Counted from the first letter of the stretch, positions 1 to 9,595 are shown. The stretch: 45,122 nt of DNA from Pseudomonas psychrophila HA-4 (GCF_000282975.1 NZ_ALJC01000102.1:1-45122); one strand, 5' to 3'. Notes: generated from the letters alone by a model not told the origin. Numbers and translations are program-made.

Positions 1-283
1 CTGAAACGAAACGTGGGCTGTGAGCGTGACATCCGCGATTCCTTACGCTGCAGTCGCCCTGATGTAACAAAACATCAGGGCTTTATAAGTGCGTAAGTGT
101 GCAAGGGCGGCGTGGAGGCTTGATGTAGGGCGGATCCAAGCCTGCTAGAGCCTTAGGCGAATATTGAGTAGGAATACTTTCCTGATAGCGCGGGTATTTT
201 CACGACTCATTGATTACTGAGCTGAACCTTCGAACCGCTACGAGCCTCTATGGCTAACAAAACAAAATCTGATGGAGAACACC
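1..283. other. Leading intergenic region with terminator-like hairpin
   Basis: No convincing gene is visible here. A 9-bp perfect stem with a 6-nt loop lies at 57-80 (CCCTGATGT / ACATCAGGG), followed by CTTTATAAG. It is probably the terminator of a gene whose end lies before the window. The rest is the upstream region of the sugar dehydrogenase gene; I see no clear promoter boxes in it. Confidence 0.5.
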
Positions 284-1591
284 ATGCTCAAACGTCGGCA
301 CGCAGTTGTTATCGTTTTAGCGGCAGGGTTGGCTGCCTGCGGCGAAAGTTCGACGCTGCAAGTCACAGATGGCACCGGCCCCTCGCCGAAATTGCCTGAG
401 CCCAATAAAACGCTGATCCCCACCGTCAATATCGCCCCAGCAGTCGGCTGGGCTGAGGGCGCCAAACCGATCGCCGCTGAAGGCTTGCAAGTCCAGGCTT
501 TTGCCGAAGGCCTTGATCACCCGCGCTGGCTGTATGTGCTGCCCAATGGCGATGTATTGGTGGCTGAAACCAACGCACCGGCCAAACCGGATGACAGCAA
601 GGGGATTCGCGGCTGGATCGCCGACAAAGTTATGAGCCGTGCCGGGGCGGGAGTCCCTAGCGCGAATCGGATCACTCTGTTGCGTGATACCAACCACGAT
701 GGCGTGGCCGACACCCGCACGGTGTTTATCGACAACCTGAACTCACCCTTTGGCATGACGCTGGTGGGCAATGACCTGTATGTCGCGGATGCCGACAAAC
801 TGCTGCGCTTCCCTTATCAAGCAGGCGAGAACTCGATCAGCGCGCAACCGACCAAAATTGTCGACCTACCGGGCGGACCAATAAACCATCACTGGACCAA
901 GAACGTAATCGCCAGCCCCGACGGCAAAAAACTCTATGTGAGCGTGGGCTCCAACAGCAACGTCGGCGAAAACGGCCTAGACAATGAACAAGGTCGCGCC
1001 GCGATCTGGGAAGTCGACCGCGCTACTGGCAGCCACCGCATCTTTGCCTCTGGGTTGCGCAACCCGAATGGCATGGACTGGGAGCCGAAGACTGGCAAAC
1101 TGTGGACCGCCGTGAACGAACGCGACGAGATTGGCAGTGATCTGGTGCCCGACTACATCACCTCAGTACAGGATGGCGGCTTTTACGGCTGGCCTTACAG
1201 TTATTACGGGCAACACGTCGATACACGGGTGAACCCGCAAAACCTAGATTTGGTCGCCAAAGCGATTGCTCCAGACTACGCAGTGGGCCCGCACACGGCC
1301 TCGCTGGGCCTGGCCTTTGCTGAAAATAGCAAGCTGCCGAACTTTACCGAAGGCGTGTTCATTGGCCAGCACGGCTCGTGGAACCGCAAGCCGCACAGTG
1401 GCTACAAGGTGATTTTCGTGCCATTCACTGACGGCAAACCCGCGGGCATGCCGATTGACGTGCTGAGTGGGTTTCTCAGTGCAGACGAAAAAGCCATGGG
1501 CCGACCGGTTGGGGTGGTGATCGATAAGCAGGGAGACTTGTTGGTGGCCGATGATGTCGGCAACAAAATTTGGCGGGTGTCGGGGAAGTAA
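284..1591 (+). CDS. PQQ-dependent sugar (sorbosone-type) dehydrogenase, lipoprotein
   Basis: 435 residues. The N-terminus ([20 protein letters not shown]) is a lipoprotein signal with lipobox LAAC, the acylated Cys being about residue 19. The start at 284 is preferred over an in-frame ATG at 272 because GGAGA sits 5 nt before it. The body is a six-bladed beta-propeller of the soluble glucose/sorbosone dehydrogenase superfamily; recognisable blade motifs are [13 protein letters not shown] and [14 protein letters not shown], with the C-terminal blade at [19 protein letters not shown]. Family members oxidise sugars or sugar derivatives in the periplasm with PQQ as cofactor. The substrate cannot be told from sequence. 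It appears monocistronic, with a terminator directly after it. Confidence 0.85.
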   Translation: MLKRRHAVVIVLAAGLAACGESSTLQVTDGTGPSPKLPEPNKTLIPTVNIAPAVGWAEGAKPIAAEGLQVQAFAEGLDHPRWLYVLPNGDVLVAETNAPAKPDDSKGIRGWIADKVMSRAGAGVPSANRITLLRDTNHDGVADTRTVFIDNLNSPFGMTLVGNDLYVADADKLLRFPYQAGENSISAQPTKIVDLPGGPINHHWTKNVIASPDGKKLYVSVGSNSNVGENGLDNEQGRAAIWEVDRATGSHRIFASGLRNPNGMDWEPKTGKLWTAVNERDEIGSDLVPDYITSVQDGGFYGWPYSYYGQHVDTRVNPQNLDLVAKAIAPDYAVGPHTASLGLAFAENSKLPNFTEGVFIGQHGSWNRKPHSGYKVIFVPFTDGKPAGMPIDVLSGFLSADEKAMGRPVGVVIDKQGDLLVADDVGNKIWRVSGK

Positions 1592-1609
1592 ACCCCAAGA
1601 TCAAAAACG

Positions 1610-1649
1610 CCCTCACCCTCTGGGAGAGGGCTGGGTGAGGGGTTTTGCT
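1610..1649 (+). terminator. Rho-independent terminator after the sugar dehydrogenase
   Basis: The arms CCCTCACCC (1610-1618) and GGGTGAGGG (1633-1641) enclose TCTGGGAGAGGGCT and are followed by a T-rich run. The flanking genes converge, so it may serve both. The sequence belongs to a palindrome type that recurs in pseudomonad intergenic regions; a related one is at 23119-23151. Confidence 0.75.
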
Positions 1650-1654
1650 TTAGA

Positions 1655-2191
1655 TTAAGGCAACTGCGCCAAATGTTGTTCGGTCGGCAGTACGCGCTTG
1701 GCGTTCAAATAGGCTTTTTGCCAGTAGGCTTTGTTTAGGCTGTCCAGCTTGACCGTGCCGCCTGTGGCTGGCGCATGCACAAAGCGGCCTTCGCCCACGT
1801 AGATCCCGGCATGGCTAACCTGGGTCCCGCCACCTGTGGCGAAGAACAGCAAGTCCCCCGTTTGCAGTTGATCTTGGCCGACACTCTGCGCACGCATCAC
1901 GATCATTTCGCGCGTGGTGCGTGGCAACGAAATGCCCGCCATATCGTTGTAGACGTACTTGATCAAACCACTGCAATCAAAACCCGAATCCGGCGTATTA
2001 CCACCCCAGCGATAAGGCGTGCCGACCAAGCTGAAAGCACGGAACAATACATCCGCAGCCATCGGAGACGTTTCATCGGGTTTGGAAAATACCGGCTTTT
2101 GCACGACCACAGGGGCCGGCGCTGGACGGTTGGCGCAAGCACTGAGCAGTGCTGCTAACGTGATAAGTGCAACGCGAGCCATGGTCGACAT
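1655..2191 (-). CDS. NlpC/P60 family peptidoglycan hydrolase, lipoprotein
   Basis: 178 residues from the ATG at 2191; an upstream in-frame extension has no lipoprotein signal at its end and is ignored. AGGAA lies 10 nt before the chosen start. The lipobox is LLSAC (Cys about 19), followed by a proline-rich linker and one C-terminal NlpC/P60 domain. The catalytic residues are visible: Cys 73 in FDCSG, His 127 in SHAGIY and His 139 in FVHAP. Family members cleave peptide cross-links of murein (gamma-D-Glu-diaminopimelate endopeptidases such as Spr/MepS). It lies next to a second protein of the same family on the same strand. Confidence 0.9.
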   Translation of the reverse strand: MSTMARVALITLAALLSACANRPAPAPVVVQKPVFSKPDETSPMAADVLFRAFSLVGTPYRWGGNTPDSGFDCSGLIKYVYNDMAGISLPRTTREMIVMRAQSVGQDQLQTGDLLFFATGGGTQVSHAGIYVGEGRFVHAPATGGTVKLDSLNKAYWQKAYLNAKRVLPTEQHLAQLP

Positions 2192-2336
2192 AAACAGAAC
2201 GTTCCTGCTTCTGGATACGGCTACTGGGGCCGCGAAACCTGAAGCCGCGACAGGGAGCACCTTCGCGGCTTCAAGAATTTAACATTGCGACTGAATTCTA
2301 GCCTTTAGAGGCCAAACTTCAAGTAAGACTTTAACT

Positions 2337-2960
2337 TTACTTGCGGGCCACTACGCTGGTTGGCGCCATCGCCAAGGCTCGCTTGGCTTCCATAAAGGTC
2401 TTGTTCCAGTAGCTGTCACCCAAACTGTCGATCCGCACACCACCGCTGCGGCGGCTGCTTGAGTGGATAAACTGGTCGTCGCCCAAATAAATCCCGGCGT
2501 GACTGACGCGCCCACGGCCATTGGTGCTGAAGAACAGCAGATCACCTGGCTTAAGATTGTTTCGTGCGACCAACGGTGCATTTACGTTGATCATTTCACG
2601 CGTTGAGCGCGGCAATTGCATGCCCGCTTCTTCTTTGAACAGATAGCCGATGAAGCCGCTGCAATCAAAACCAGCTTCAGAGGTGCCGCCAAAACGGTAA
2701 CGGGTACCGATCAAGGACATGCCGCGCTCAAGAATGCTGTCAGCCAAGGCTGGCAATTCGTAAGGCTTGCTGTTTGCGGAAAATTGAGCCAGTTCTTTTT
2801 CAGTCGCCAGTTCTTCCTGATAAAGAGCGGAAGAGTGCGACGAAGATGACTTTTGAACCTGAGTGTCGGTGACTTGCTGGGACACTGGCGTGTGCGCAGC
2901 GCAGCCGAACAACAGGGTAACAAGTGCGAGAGGCACGAGGGGTGCGAAGCGCTTTAGCAT
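2337..2960 (-). CDS. NlpC/P60 family peptidoglycan hydrolase, lipoprotein (paralogue)
   Basis: 207 residues from the ATG at 2960; a GTG two codons upstream (2966) is an alternative and neither has a strong ribosome binding site. The lipobox is LLFGC (Cys 20). A Ser-rich, probably unstructured linker of about 45 residues precedes the NlpC/P60 domain, whose catalytic residues are Cys 100 (FDCSG), His 154 (SHAGIY) and His 166 (FIHSS). It probably acts as a murein DL-endopeptidase at the outer membrane. It is co-oriented with the gene at 1655-2191, separated by 145 bp, so the pair looks like a tandem duplication that has diverged. Confidence 0.9.
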   Translation of the reverse strand: MLKRFAPLVPLALVTLLFGCAAHTPVSQQVTDTQVQKSSSSHSSALYQEELATEKELAQFSANSKPYELPALADSILERGMSLIGTRYRFGGTSEAGFDCSGFIGYLFKEEAGMQLPRSTREMINVNAPLVARNNLKPGDLLFFSTNGRGRVSHAGIYLGDDQFIHSSSRRSGGVRIDSLGDSYWNKTFMEAKRALAMAPTSVVARK

Positions 2961-2966
2961 GGGCAC

Positions 2967-3226
2967 GACCGTGGCTTGTAGGAAAAGTAGCCGCGACTAT
3001 GCCTTCTATGATCCTCATTTGCAAATTCAATCGATATAAATGTGACTCAGTTGATTTCTCGTGGCATCTAAGGTTTTACACCCGTGACAATAGATTTTGC
3101 GTAGACACCCGTCTGACACGCAGGTTTTCTGGTGCCTGAAAGCTGCAAACCCCTCTGTAAAACAAGCAATCATTAAGATCAAAAGATCGCGAGGCGAGCT
3201 CGCGCTTACAGGGGGATGTGCGGTGC
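2967..3226. other. Intergenic region with half-REP sequence
   Basis: Holds the upstream region of the NlpC/P60 gene and the downstream region of hda. At about 3185-3212 there is a GCGAGGCGAGCTCGCGC palindrome followed by TTACAGG, which resembles the core of a single REP element. No coding sequence recognised. Confidence 0.4.
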
Positions 3227-3931
3227 TTACCAGCCAAGGGTTTCTTTGAGGAAGGGAATAGTCAGCTTGCGCTGCGCCTGCAAAGACGCCTGATCGAGGC
3301 GCTCAAGCAATTCGAACAACGCACTCATGCTGCGAGTACCGCGAGTAAGGATGAAATGCCCTACCTCATCAGTCAGGTGCAGGCCTCGACGCGATGCGCG
3401 CAGTTGCAAGGCACGCAATTTGTCTTCATCAGACAAAGGACGCATTTGAAAAATCAGCGCCAAGGTGAGACGTGATTTGAGGTCGGCCAACTTAATTGGC
3501 AGCTCACGTGGCGAAGCCGACGCGGCGATCAACAGGCGGCGCCCACTGTCGCGCAGACGATTGAACAAGTGAAATAGCGCTTCTTCCCAATCAGCCCGCC
3601 CGGCCACGGCCTGAAGGTCATCTAGGCAAACCAGCTCGTACTGCTCAAGGTTGTCGAGAATCTCGATGCCGCGATCCAGCAGCTCAGCCAGCGGCAAGTA
3701 CACGGCTGGCTCACCCATTTGCTCAAAACGCAGGCAGGCGGCCTGTAGCAAGTGCGTACGGCCTACGCCCTGCTTGCCCCACAGATAAATCAGACTTTCA
3801 GTCCAGCCGGCGTCGGCTTCGCACAGACGTTCTACGTAGCCGAGTGCAGCGGCATTGGCGCCTGGATAGTAATTTATGAAGGTAGCGTCATCACGCAGAC
3901 GCACACCTAGGGGCAGCTGAATCGGTTTCAT
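3227..3931 (-). CDS. hda: DnaA regulatory inactivator Hda
   Basis: 234 residues from the ATG at 3931; the open frame extends upstream to 4117, but similarity to Hda begins at MKPIQLPLGVRL. Hda binds the DNA-loaded sliding clamp and promotes hydrolysis of DnaA-bound ATP, preventing re-initiation. The N-terminal QLPLGV is the clamp-binding motif. A DnaA-like AAA+ domain follows, with the P-loop in WGKQGVGRTHLLQA (Arg where DnaA has Lys, as I remember for pseudomonad Hda), Walker B VCLDDLQAV and sensor regions near DLKSRL. It follows the PerM-like gene on the same strand but is separated from it by a terminator, so it probably has its own promoter in 3932-4100. Confidence 0.92.
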   Translation of the reverse strand: MKPIQLPLGVRLRDDATFINYYPGANAAALGYVERLCEADAGWTESLIYLWGKQGVGRTHLLQAACLRFEQMGEPAVYLPLAELLDRGIEILDNLEQYELVCLDDLQAVAGRADWEEALFHLFNRLRDSGRRLLIAASASPRELPIKLADLKSRLTLALIFQMRPLSDEDKLRALQLRASRRGLHLTDEVGHFILTRGTRSMSALFELLERLDQASLQAQRKLTIPFLKETLGW

Positions 3932-4105
3932 GCTGACTGAACAGTTCAAACGAACCGTTAGTGGCCTCTGTGTAAAGTTTGCAAAGTTTATACCCGTGTA
4001 GCCGGGCGCACAATGTAACAGACCACGAGCAAAATCAAAGGTTTGCGTTAGCGTCTTGAATTGAATGAAGTTTTTTTGGCAAAGCCAAGCGGATAACACG
4101 CAAAA

Positions 4106-4134
4106 AGGCGAGTCCATTAAAAATGAGCTCGCCT
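4106..4134 (-). terminator. Rho-independent terminator of the DUF2066-perM operon
   Basis: AGGCGAG (4106-4112) pairs with CTCGCCT (4128-4134). On the minus strand the stem is followed by TTTTTG. It lies 21 bp past the stop of the PerM-like gene. The plus-strand side also has a T run (TCTTTTT), so it could work both ways. Confidence 0.7.
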
Positions 4135-4155
4135 CTTTTTCACTGCGTGATCGCG

Positions 4156-5229
4156 CTACAACTCAGGCTCTTCATCCCCTTTGTACGCCTGCGAATCCTT
4201 GTACAAATCGTGCATGTGGCGCACCAGCACCATGACTACCGCCGCCACCGGCAATGCCAACAACACGCCAGTAAAACCAAACAATTCGCCACCCGCCAGA
4301 ATCGCAAAGATTACGGCCACTGGGTGCAAACCGATTCGATCACCCACCAGCAACGGTGTCAGCACCATGCCTTCCAACGCCTGACCGATCATGAACACCG
4401 CAACAATCCCCAGCATCGGGTACAAGTCGCCGCCAAACTGGAAAAGGCCCGCGATCAGCGCCGCACCAATGCCGATGATAAAGCCCATGTACGGCACGAT
4501 GGCTGCCAGACCCGCCATCAAACCAATCAACAGACCCAATTCCAACCCTACCAACATCAAGCCTGCAGAGTAGATAACGCCCAACGCCAACATCACCAAC
4601 AACTGCCCGCGAACAAAGGCCCCAAGCACGTCGTGACACTCTTTGGCCAGCGACACGATTCGCTCTTCGCGATCACGGGGCAGCAAACTGCGGACCTTGG
4701 CCAGCATGATGTCCCAGTCGCGCAGCAGGTAAAACGCTACCACCGGGATCAGCACCAAGTTGGCCAAAAAGCCTACCAACGCGAGGCTGGAAGCGGTCGC
4801 CTGCGACAACACCACACCGACGATGTCGCCTGCCTGACCCATGTGCTCGGTGATGGCGGCCTTGATTTTGTCGAAGTTCCAGAAGCCGTCGCCCAGACCA
4901 AACTTGGCTTGCACCCACGGCATGGCCGTGTGCTGCAACCAATCGAGCACCTGCGGCGCCAGTTGATAGAGTTTCAGCAGTTGCTTAGCAAGCAACGGCA
5001 CCAACACCAGAAGCAACGTCACCAGAATGACGGTAAACACTGAGAAGACAGTAATCGTGCCCCAGGTTCTTGATATGCCGTACCTTTCTAGACGATCGAC
5101 CACCGGATCGAACATGTAGGCAAGAACGATGGCAATCAGAAAAGGCGTCAGTATCGGGTGTAAGAAATACACAAACAGCGCCGCCACCAGCGCTACCCCC
5201 CACCATACCCACCGGCGCGAATCCGTCAT
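4156..5229 (-). CDS. AI-2E transporter family (PerM/YdgG-like) membrane protein
   Basis: 357 residues and strongly hydrophobic, with about eight predicted membrane segments: one pair near the N-terminus (WVWWGVALVAALFVYFLHP), another near 60-80, and a cluster from about 150 to 340. The conserved family segment VPYMGFIIGIGAALIAGL is present. The family was named for the E. coli protein implicated in export of autoinducer-2, but many members have other or unknown transport roles, so AI-2 export should not be assumed. It starts 33 bp after the DUF2066 gene and is probably co-transcribed with it. A terminator follows. Confidence 0.85.
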   Translation of the reverse strand: MTDSRRWVWWGVALVAALFVYFLHPILTPFLIAIVLAYMFDPVVDRLERYGISRTWGTITVFSVFTVILVTLLLVLVPLLAKQLLKLYQLAPQVLDWLQHTAMPWVQAKFGLGDGFWNFDKIKAAITEHMGQAGDIVGVVLSQATASSLALVGFLANLVLIPVVAFYLLRDWDIMLAKVRSLLPRDREERIVSLAKECHDVLGAFVRGQLLVMLALGVIYSAGLMLVGLELGLLIGLMAGLAAIVPYMGFIIGIGAALIAGLFQFGGDLYPMLGIVAVFMIGQALEGMVLTPLLVGDRIGLHPVAVIFAILAGGELFGFTGVLLALPVAAVVMVLVRHMHDLYKDSQAYKGDEEPEL

Positions 5230-5262
5230 AAATGCCTGCCCTCATATATAGAAGAAAAAAAT

Positions 5263-6297
5263 CTACCAACTAAAGCGTAGCTGCGGCACTGGCGCTGTCA
5301 CTGTGCCCGGCGCCTGCCCATCAGTCGCTACAGACTGAACCTGGTCTGCCGGCACTTCATGTAACTGCGCAAGCCCCAGCTGCGAACGCAATTGTTCGGC
5401 GCTGCCGTTGACCTGATAAACAATACGATCACCGTCGACACTAATAAGTTGCCCACCAAACGGCTCAAGCAGTCGACCCAATTGAGCGTAGCGCTCCAAC
5501 GTCATGCCCTGCACCTGAAGCAACTGCTCAGTCGAAACCCCCGGCTTAACCGCATAACGCGGCGCCAATCGCTCACTGACTTGCAGCAAAACGGCATCCG
5601 CCAGAGCAGCTTGGTCGGCTGCTGATGCACTGCCTTGTTCTTGCTGATCACCGACCCACAGACGCCATTTGGCCTGCCATTGGCCGCCGTCTTCATGGGC
5701 ATGCACCGCCAGCAGCGCATCTGCCCCGTAGCGCTCGGAGGCTTCTTTCAACGGGGCCGGGTTAGAGCCTTCAAGGTTTTCAGCCGTACCGACCAATTGC
5801 TCACTTAAGTCAGCCAGCGGCAAGCGCAGCGGCAGCCCACGATGTTGCGCAGCACGACGCAAGGGTTCGGCAGCCGACTGGCCGTCACCGACCAAGCTGG
5901 CACCCTCGACCGAATCGTTGAGCCACCAGCCCAGCAGCGCGGGACGGTTGGTACCCCACAACGACAAGCCGGCCTGACGCAAGGCGCGGTCGGTGCTCAC
6001 GGGGTCAAAGTCCACTTGCAGGGCTTCAGGGGGGCCTGCGTCATAGCCGTATTGGCTGATAATTTGTTGCGGGTCTTTACGGACTGCTTCCAGTGCCGGG
6101 CTTTGGATTGCCTTGGCATCCCCCGTAAGGCGCAGGACCAGGGTTGCAAGGGCTTTTTGAGTGGCTTGCGTGCGCTCATCCGGGGACTGGCTAGCCACCG
6201 GCTCACGCACTTGGTATAGACCCGTCAGGATTTCGGCATGACTCGCCAGGCTAAACAATGACAAACAGCCCACAGCTATAAATTGATGAAAACGCAT
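5263..6297 (-). CDS. DUF2066 family exported protein
   Basis: 344 residues from the ATG at 6297, which has AGGA 7 nt upstream; a longer frame to 6381 lacks such support. A Sec signal peptide (MRFHQFIAVGCLSLFSLASHA) is likely cleaved after SHA. The rest is soluble and rich in Ala, Leu and Gln, matching the DUF2066 proteins found in this position in pseudomonads. Function unknown. It is the first gene of a two-gene unit with the PerM-like protein and is divergent from purM. Confidence 0.8.
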   Translation of the reverse strand: MRFHQFIAVGCLSLFSLASHAEILTGLYQVREPVASQSPDERTQATQKALATLVLRLTGDAKAIQSPALEAVRKDPQQIISQYGYDAGPPEALQVDFDPVSTDRALRQAGLSLWGTNRPALLGWWLNDSVEGASLVGDGQSAAEPLRRAAQHRGLPLRLPLADLSEQLVGTAENLEGSNPAPLKEASERYGADALLAVHAHEDGGQWQAKWRLWVGDQQEQGSASAADQAALADAVLLQVSERLAPRYAVKPGVSTEQLLQVQGMTLERYAQLGRLLEPFGGQLISVDGDRIVYQVNGSAEQLRSQLGLAQLHEVPADQVQSVATDGQAPGTVTAPVPQLRFSW

Positions 6298-6676
6298 GAA
6301 AGATTCCTGACGGCAAAAGACGCTATTAAAAGGCCGCATAAAAACTCGATAACCCTTCAGACAGGCCAGCGGCCAAATCATTCACGTCCACACCGCAGTT
6401 TTATCCGGTCATAAAAACTCAAAACTTAATGGCTATACCTTATACAGGGCCACGCTAAGCAGCCAGTACGTCCAAAAAAGGTTTTTTTCGACAGATATAA
6501 CCCTGCCTGTCGGCCCGAGGATGGCCGCTGCCCTTCAAGCCTGATAAAATCGCGCGCCTTCGCAGACCGGCGACAGCCGGGCACCCTGCAAATGCTCTGT
6601 TCCATACAGTGAGCACTTGCAAGCGGGCCCCCTGAGATCGGTCGATACCCCCGAATCCCCCCTAAAGGCCTGGATT
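6298..6676. other. Divergent intergenic region between DUF2066 and purM
   Basis: 379 bp without a gene. It must contain the promoters of both the DUF2066-perM unit and purM. A candidate extended -10 for purM is TAAAAT at 6545-6550, within TGATAAAAT, but no good -35 lies at the right distance. A GC-rich inverted segment (CCGGCGACAGCCGGG) follows near 6567-6581. Nothing else is recognised. Confidence 0.4.
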
Positions 6677-7735
6677 ATGAGCAAGCAACCCTCCCTGAGC
6701 TACAAGGACGCCGGTGTAGACATCGACGCCGGTGAAGCATTGGTCGAACGCATCAAGAGCGTGGCCAAGCGCACTGCACGCCCGGAAGTGATGGGCGGCC
6801 TCGGCGGTTTTGGCGCCCTCTGCGAAATCCCGGCGGGTTACAAGCAGCCTGTTCTGGTTTCCGGTACCGACGGTGTAGGCACCAAGCTGCGTCTGGCACT
6901 GAACCTGAACAAGCACGACAGCATCGGCATCGACCTGGTTGCCATGTGCGTTAACGACCTGATCGTGTGCGGCGCCGAGCCTCTGTTCTTCCTCGACTAC
7001 TACGCCACCGGCAAGCTCAACGTAGAAACCGCGACCCAAGTGGTTACCGGTATCGGCGCTGGCTGCGAATTGTCCGGTTGCTCGCTGGTAGGCGGCGAAA
7101 CCGCAGAAATGCCTGGCATGTACGAAGGCGACGATTACGACCTGGCCGGTTTCTGCGTGGGCGTGGTCGAGAAGTCCGAAATTATCGACGGCTCCAAAGT
7201 GGCTAACGGTGACGCCCTGCTCGCCCTGCCATCTTCAGGCCCGCACTCCAACGGCTACTCGCTGATCCGCAAAATCATCGAAGTGTCGGGTGCCGACATC
7301 GAAAACATCCAGCTCGACGGCAAGCCACTGACCGACCTGCTGATGGCCCCGACCCGCATCTACGTCAAGCCATTGCTCAAGCTGATCAAAGAAACCGGCG
7401 TTGTTAAAGCCATGGCGCACATCACCGGTGGCGGCCTGCTCGACAACATCCCACGCGTTCTGCCTAAAGGCGCACAAGCAGTGGTTGACGTTGCCAGCTG
7501 GCAGCGCCCAGCCGTCTTCGACTGGCTGCAAGAAAAAGGCAACGTCAACGAAACCGAAATGCACCGCGTGCTGAACTGCGGCGTGGGCATGGTGATCTGC
7601 GTGGCTCAGGCCGACGTTGAAACCGCACTGAACGTACTGCGTGAAGCAGGCGAGCAACCTTGGGTTATCGGCCAGATCGCTGCGGCTGCCGAAGGTGCAC
7701 CACAAGTCGAGCTGCAAAACCTCAAGGCGCACTAA
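6677..7735 (+). CDS. purM: Phosphoribosylformylglycinamidine cyclo-ligase (AIR synthetase)
   Basis: 352 residues, the usual length, from the ATG at 6677; the open frame reaches back to 6617 but those codons do not resemble the family. PurM closes FGAM to AIR using ATP, step 5 of de novo purine synthesis. Family motifs visible are [13 protein letters not shown] at the N-terminus, [12 protein letters not shown], the ATP/phosphate-binding [12 protein letters not shown] and the C-terminal [16 protein letters not shown]. Its stop codon overlaps the purN start by one base (TAATG), so the two are translationally coupled. Confidence 0.97.
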   Translation: MSKQPSLSYKDAGVDIDAGEALVERIKSVAKRTARPEVMGGLGGFGALCEIPAGYKQPVLVSGTDGVGTKLRLALNLNKHDSIGIDLVAMCVNDLIVCGAEPLFFLDYYATGKLNVETATQVVTGIGAGCELSGCSLVGGETAEMPGMYEGDDYDLAGFCVGVVEKSEIIDGSKVANGDALLALPSSGPHSNGYSLIRKIIEVSGADIENIQLDGKPLTDLLMAPTRIYVKPLLKLIKETGVVKAMAHITGGGLLDNIPRVLPKGAQAVVDVASWQRPAVFDWLQEKGNVNETEMHRVLNCGVGMVICVAQADVETALNVLREAGEQPWVIGQIAAAAEGAPQVELQNLKAH

Positions 7736-8385
7736 TGCCTGATACCTGTGATGTGGTGGTGCTGCTTTCCGGCACCGGCAGTAACTTGCAGGCCTTGATC
7801 GACAGCAATGACGTCAAGGACAGTCCGGCCAACATCCGTGCGGTGATCTCCAACCGCGCAGATGCCTACGGCCTGCAACGCGCTCAAAACGCGGGTATCG
7901 ACACCCGCGTACTGGATCACACAGCATTCGAGGGCCGCGAGGCCTTCGATGCTGCATTGATCGAAGTCATTGACACCTTCAACCCGCAACTGGTGGTTCT
8001 GGCCGGATTCATGCGCATCCTCAGCGCAGAGTTCGTGCGTCACTATCAGGGTCGTCTGCTCAACATCCACCCTTCCCTGCTGCCTAAGTACAAAGGCTTG
8101 CACACGCATCAGCGTGCGCTGGAAGCCGGTGACAGCGAGCATGGCTGCAGCGTGCATTTTGTAACCGAGGAACTCGATGGCGGGCCACTGGTCGTACAGG
8201 CAGTGATTCCGGTAGAGTCCAACGACTCGCCGCACAGTCTGGCGCAACGGGTTCACGCCCAAGAGCACCTGATTTATCCGCTTGCAGTGCGCTGGTTTGC
8301 CGAAGGTCGCTTGTCACTTGACGAGCAAGGCGCATTATTAGACGGTCAATTACTCGCGGCCAGCGGCCACTTGATACGAACCTAG
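7735..8385 (+). CDS. purN: Phosphoribosylglycinamide formyltransferase (GAR transformylase)
   Basis: 216 residues. PurN transfers the formyl group from 10-formyl-tetrahydrofolate to GAR, step 3 of purine synthesis. Visible features are the N-terminal VVLLSGTGSNLQAL phosphate-binding loop, catalytic Asn and His in NIHPSLLPKYKGLHTH, and the Asp of EELDGGPLV. The ATG at 7735 shares one base with the purM stop. The stop codon overlaps the AGGAG ribosome binding site of the next gene, so all three genes form one operon. Confidence 0.96.
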   Translation: MPDTCDVVVLLSGTGSNLQALIDSNDVKDSPANIRAVISNRADAYGLQRAQNAGIDTRVLDHTAFEGREAFDAALIEVIDTFNPQLVVLAGFMRILSAEFVRHYQGRLLNIHPSLLPKYKGLHTHQRALEAGDSEHGCSVHFVTEELDGGPLVVQAVIPVESNDSPHSLAQRVHAQEHLIYPLAVRWFAEGRLSLDEQGALLDGQLLAASGHLIRT

Positions 8386-8393
8386 GAGACTTT

Positions 8394-9107
8394 ATGCGTC
8401 GTGCCCTGCTCCTTGCCCTCAGCCTGCTGGCTATTCCAGCAGTGCAGGCGGCCGAACTTAAGCCTTTCCAGGCCAGCTACACCGCAGACTGGAAACAGTT
8501 ACCCATGAGCGGCTCTGCCGAGCGCAGTCTGACCAAAGATGCCGATAACCTCTGGACCTTGAGTTTCAAGGCCTCGATGATGATCGCCAGTCTGACCGAA
8601 TCCAGCACCTTCACCTTCAAGAACGACAGCCTGATTCCAAAAACCTACACGTTCGAACGTGGGGGCTTGGGTAAAACCAAAACAATCAAACTGAACTTCG
8701 ACTGGGCGGCCAGCATGGTCACCGGCTTCGAAAACAAAACCAAGGTCACCGTTCCTTTGCTCAGCGGCATGCTCGACAAGTCGACTTACCAGTTGGCCCT
8801 ACAGCGTGATGTCGCTGCCGGCAAAAAAAGCATGAGTTACCAAGTGGTAGAGGGAGAGGACGTAGACACGTATGACTTTCGTGTCCTTGGCAGCGATAAG
8901 GTCCAGACCAAAGCCGGCACGATTGACGCCATCAAAGTTGAACGCGTCCGTGACCCGACACAAAACAAGCGCACCACCATCATGTGGTTCGCCAAAGACT
9001 GGGATTATCTGCTGGTGGCCTTGCAGCAAGTAGAAACAGACGGCAAGGAATACAACATCATGCTGCAAGACGGCACGGTGGATGGCAAAGCCGTTAAGGG
9101 TAACTGA
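8394..9107 (+). CDS. DUF3108 family exported protein
   Basis: 237 residues with a Sec signal peptide (MRRALLLALSLLAIPAVQAA) cut near AQA/AE, followed by a beta-rich periplasmic domain matching DUF3108 (for example FQASYTADWKQLPMSGSAE and KAGTIDAIKVERVRD). Function unknown. AGGAG lies 7 nt before the start, inside the end of purN, so it is translated from the purMN transcript. A strong terminator follows. Confidence 0.85.
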   Translation: MRRALLLALSLLAIPAVQAAELKPFQASYTADWKQLPMSGSAERSLTKDADNLWTLSFKASMMIASLTESSTFTFKNDSLIPKTYTFERGGLGKTKTIKLNFDWAASMVTGFENKTKVTVPLLSGMLDKSTYQLALQRDVAAGKKSMSYQVVEGEDVDTYDFRVLGSDKVQTKAGTIDAIKVERVRDPTQNKRTTIMWFAKDWDYLLVALQQVETDGKEYNIMLQDGTVDGKAVKGN

Positions 9108-9143
9108 AGTTAGTGGCAAGCTTTTAGTGGCAAGCCTCAAGAA

Positions 9144-9169
9144 AACCTCGCTTCGGCGAGGTTTTTTTT
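9144..9169 (+). terminator. Rho-independent terminator of purM-purN-DUF3108
   Basis: An 8-bp stem (AACCTCGC / GCGAGGTT) closed by a TTCG tetraloop on a C-G pair, with eight T residues beginning at 9162. This is a textbook intrinsic terminator. Confidence 0.93.
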
Positions 9170-9380
9170 ACCCCCAAAATCGCCTTCAATCATGAAACAT
9201 TTGTCATAAAACTATTGGGGAAATCCGTAAACACCACGTTTCACAAGGGCTACAGCGTTTTACGGTTTTTACCAACATGACAGAGCGACAATTAGCTATT
9301 TACTTAGGAAGCTAACAAATTCTATAAAGAAGTCCTGCGACGTCTTGCCGCAGGCCCTTACCAGAATTTGGAGCAAGCAG

Positions 9381-9566
9381 ATGACTATCAAAGTAACTGA
9401 ACGCGACGATTCACGTATGTTCCACCAGCTTGTCGCTCACGGCGTACACCTGTGGGATGTCCACCAGGAAGACGTATTGGTTGGTATGTTCCACCGCGAG
9501 AGCGACGCTCATAACTATAAAGCTGAGCTGGAAAAGCTTGAAACGCAGAAACAAAACCAAGCCTGA
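9381..9566 (+). CDS. Small conserved hypothetical protein (61 aa)
   Basis: 61 residues from the ATG at 9381, with GGAG 8 nt upstream. It is acidic and charged (MTIKVTERDDSRMFHQLVAH), His-rich in the middle, with a helical Glu/Lys-rich tail ending QKQNQA, and has no signal peptide or membrane segment. I know no function for it. It has its own ribosome binding site, a terminator directly after, and about 210 bp of non-coding sequence before, so it is likely a real monocistronic gene. Confidence 0.75.
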   Translation: MTIKVTERDDSRMFHQLVAHGVHLWDVHQEDVLVGMFHRESDAHNYKAELEKLETQKQNQA

Positions 9567-9595
9567 ACCACTGAAACTACTGTCTTGAAACACAC

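Noticed and set aside
4123..5043. 306-codon plus-strand frame opposite the PerM-like gene
   Set aside because: His/Gln/Arg-rich translation with no motif, fully antisense to a clear membrane protein gene; a codon-bias shadow.
9205..9222. Pho-box-like TTGTCATAAAACTATTG upstream of the 61-residue gene
   Set aside because: The first half fits the PhoB site (TGTCAT) but the second half matches in only about three of seven positions.
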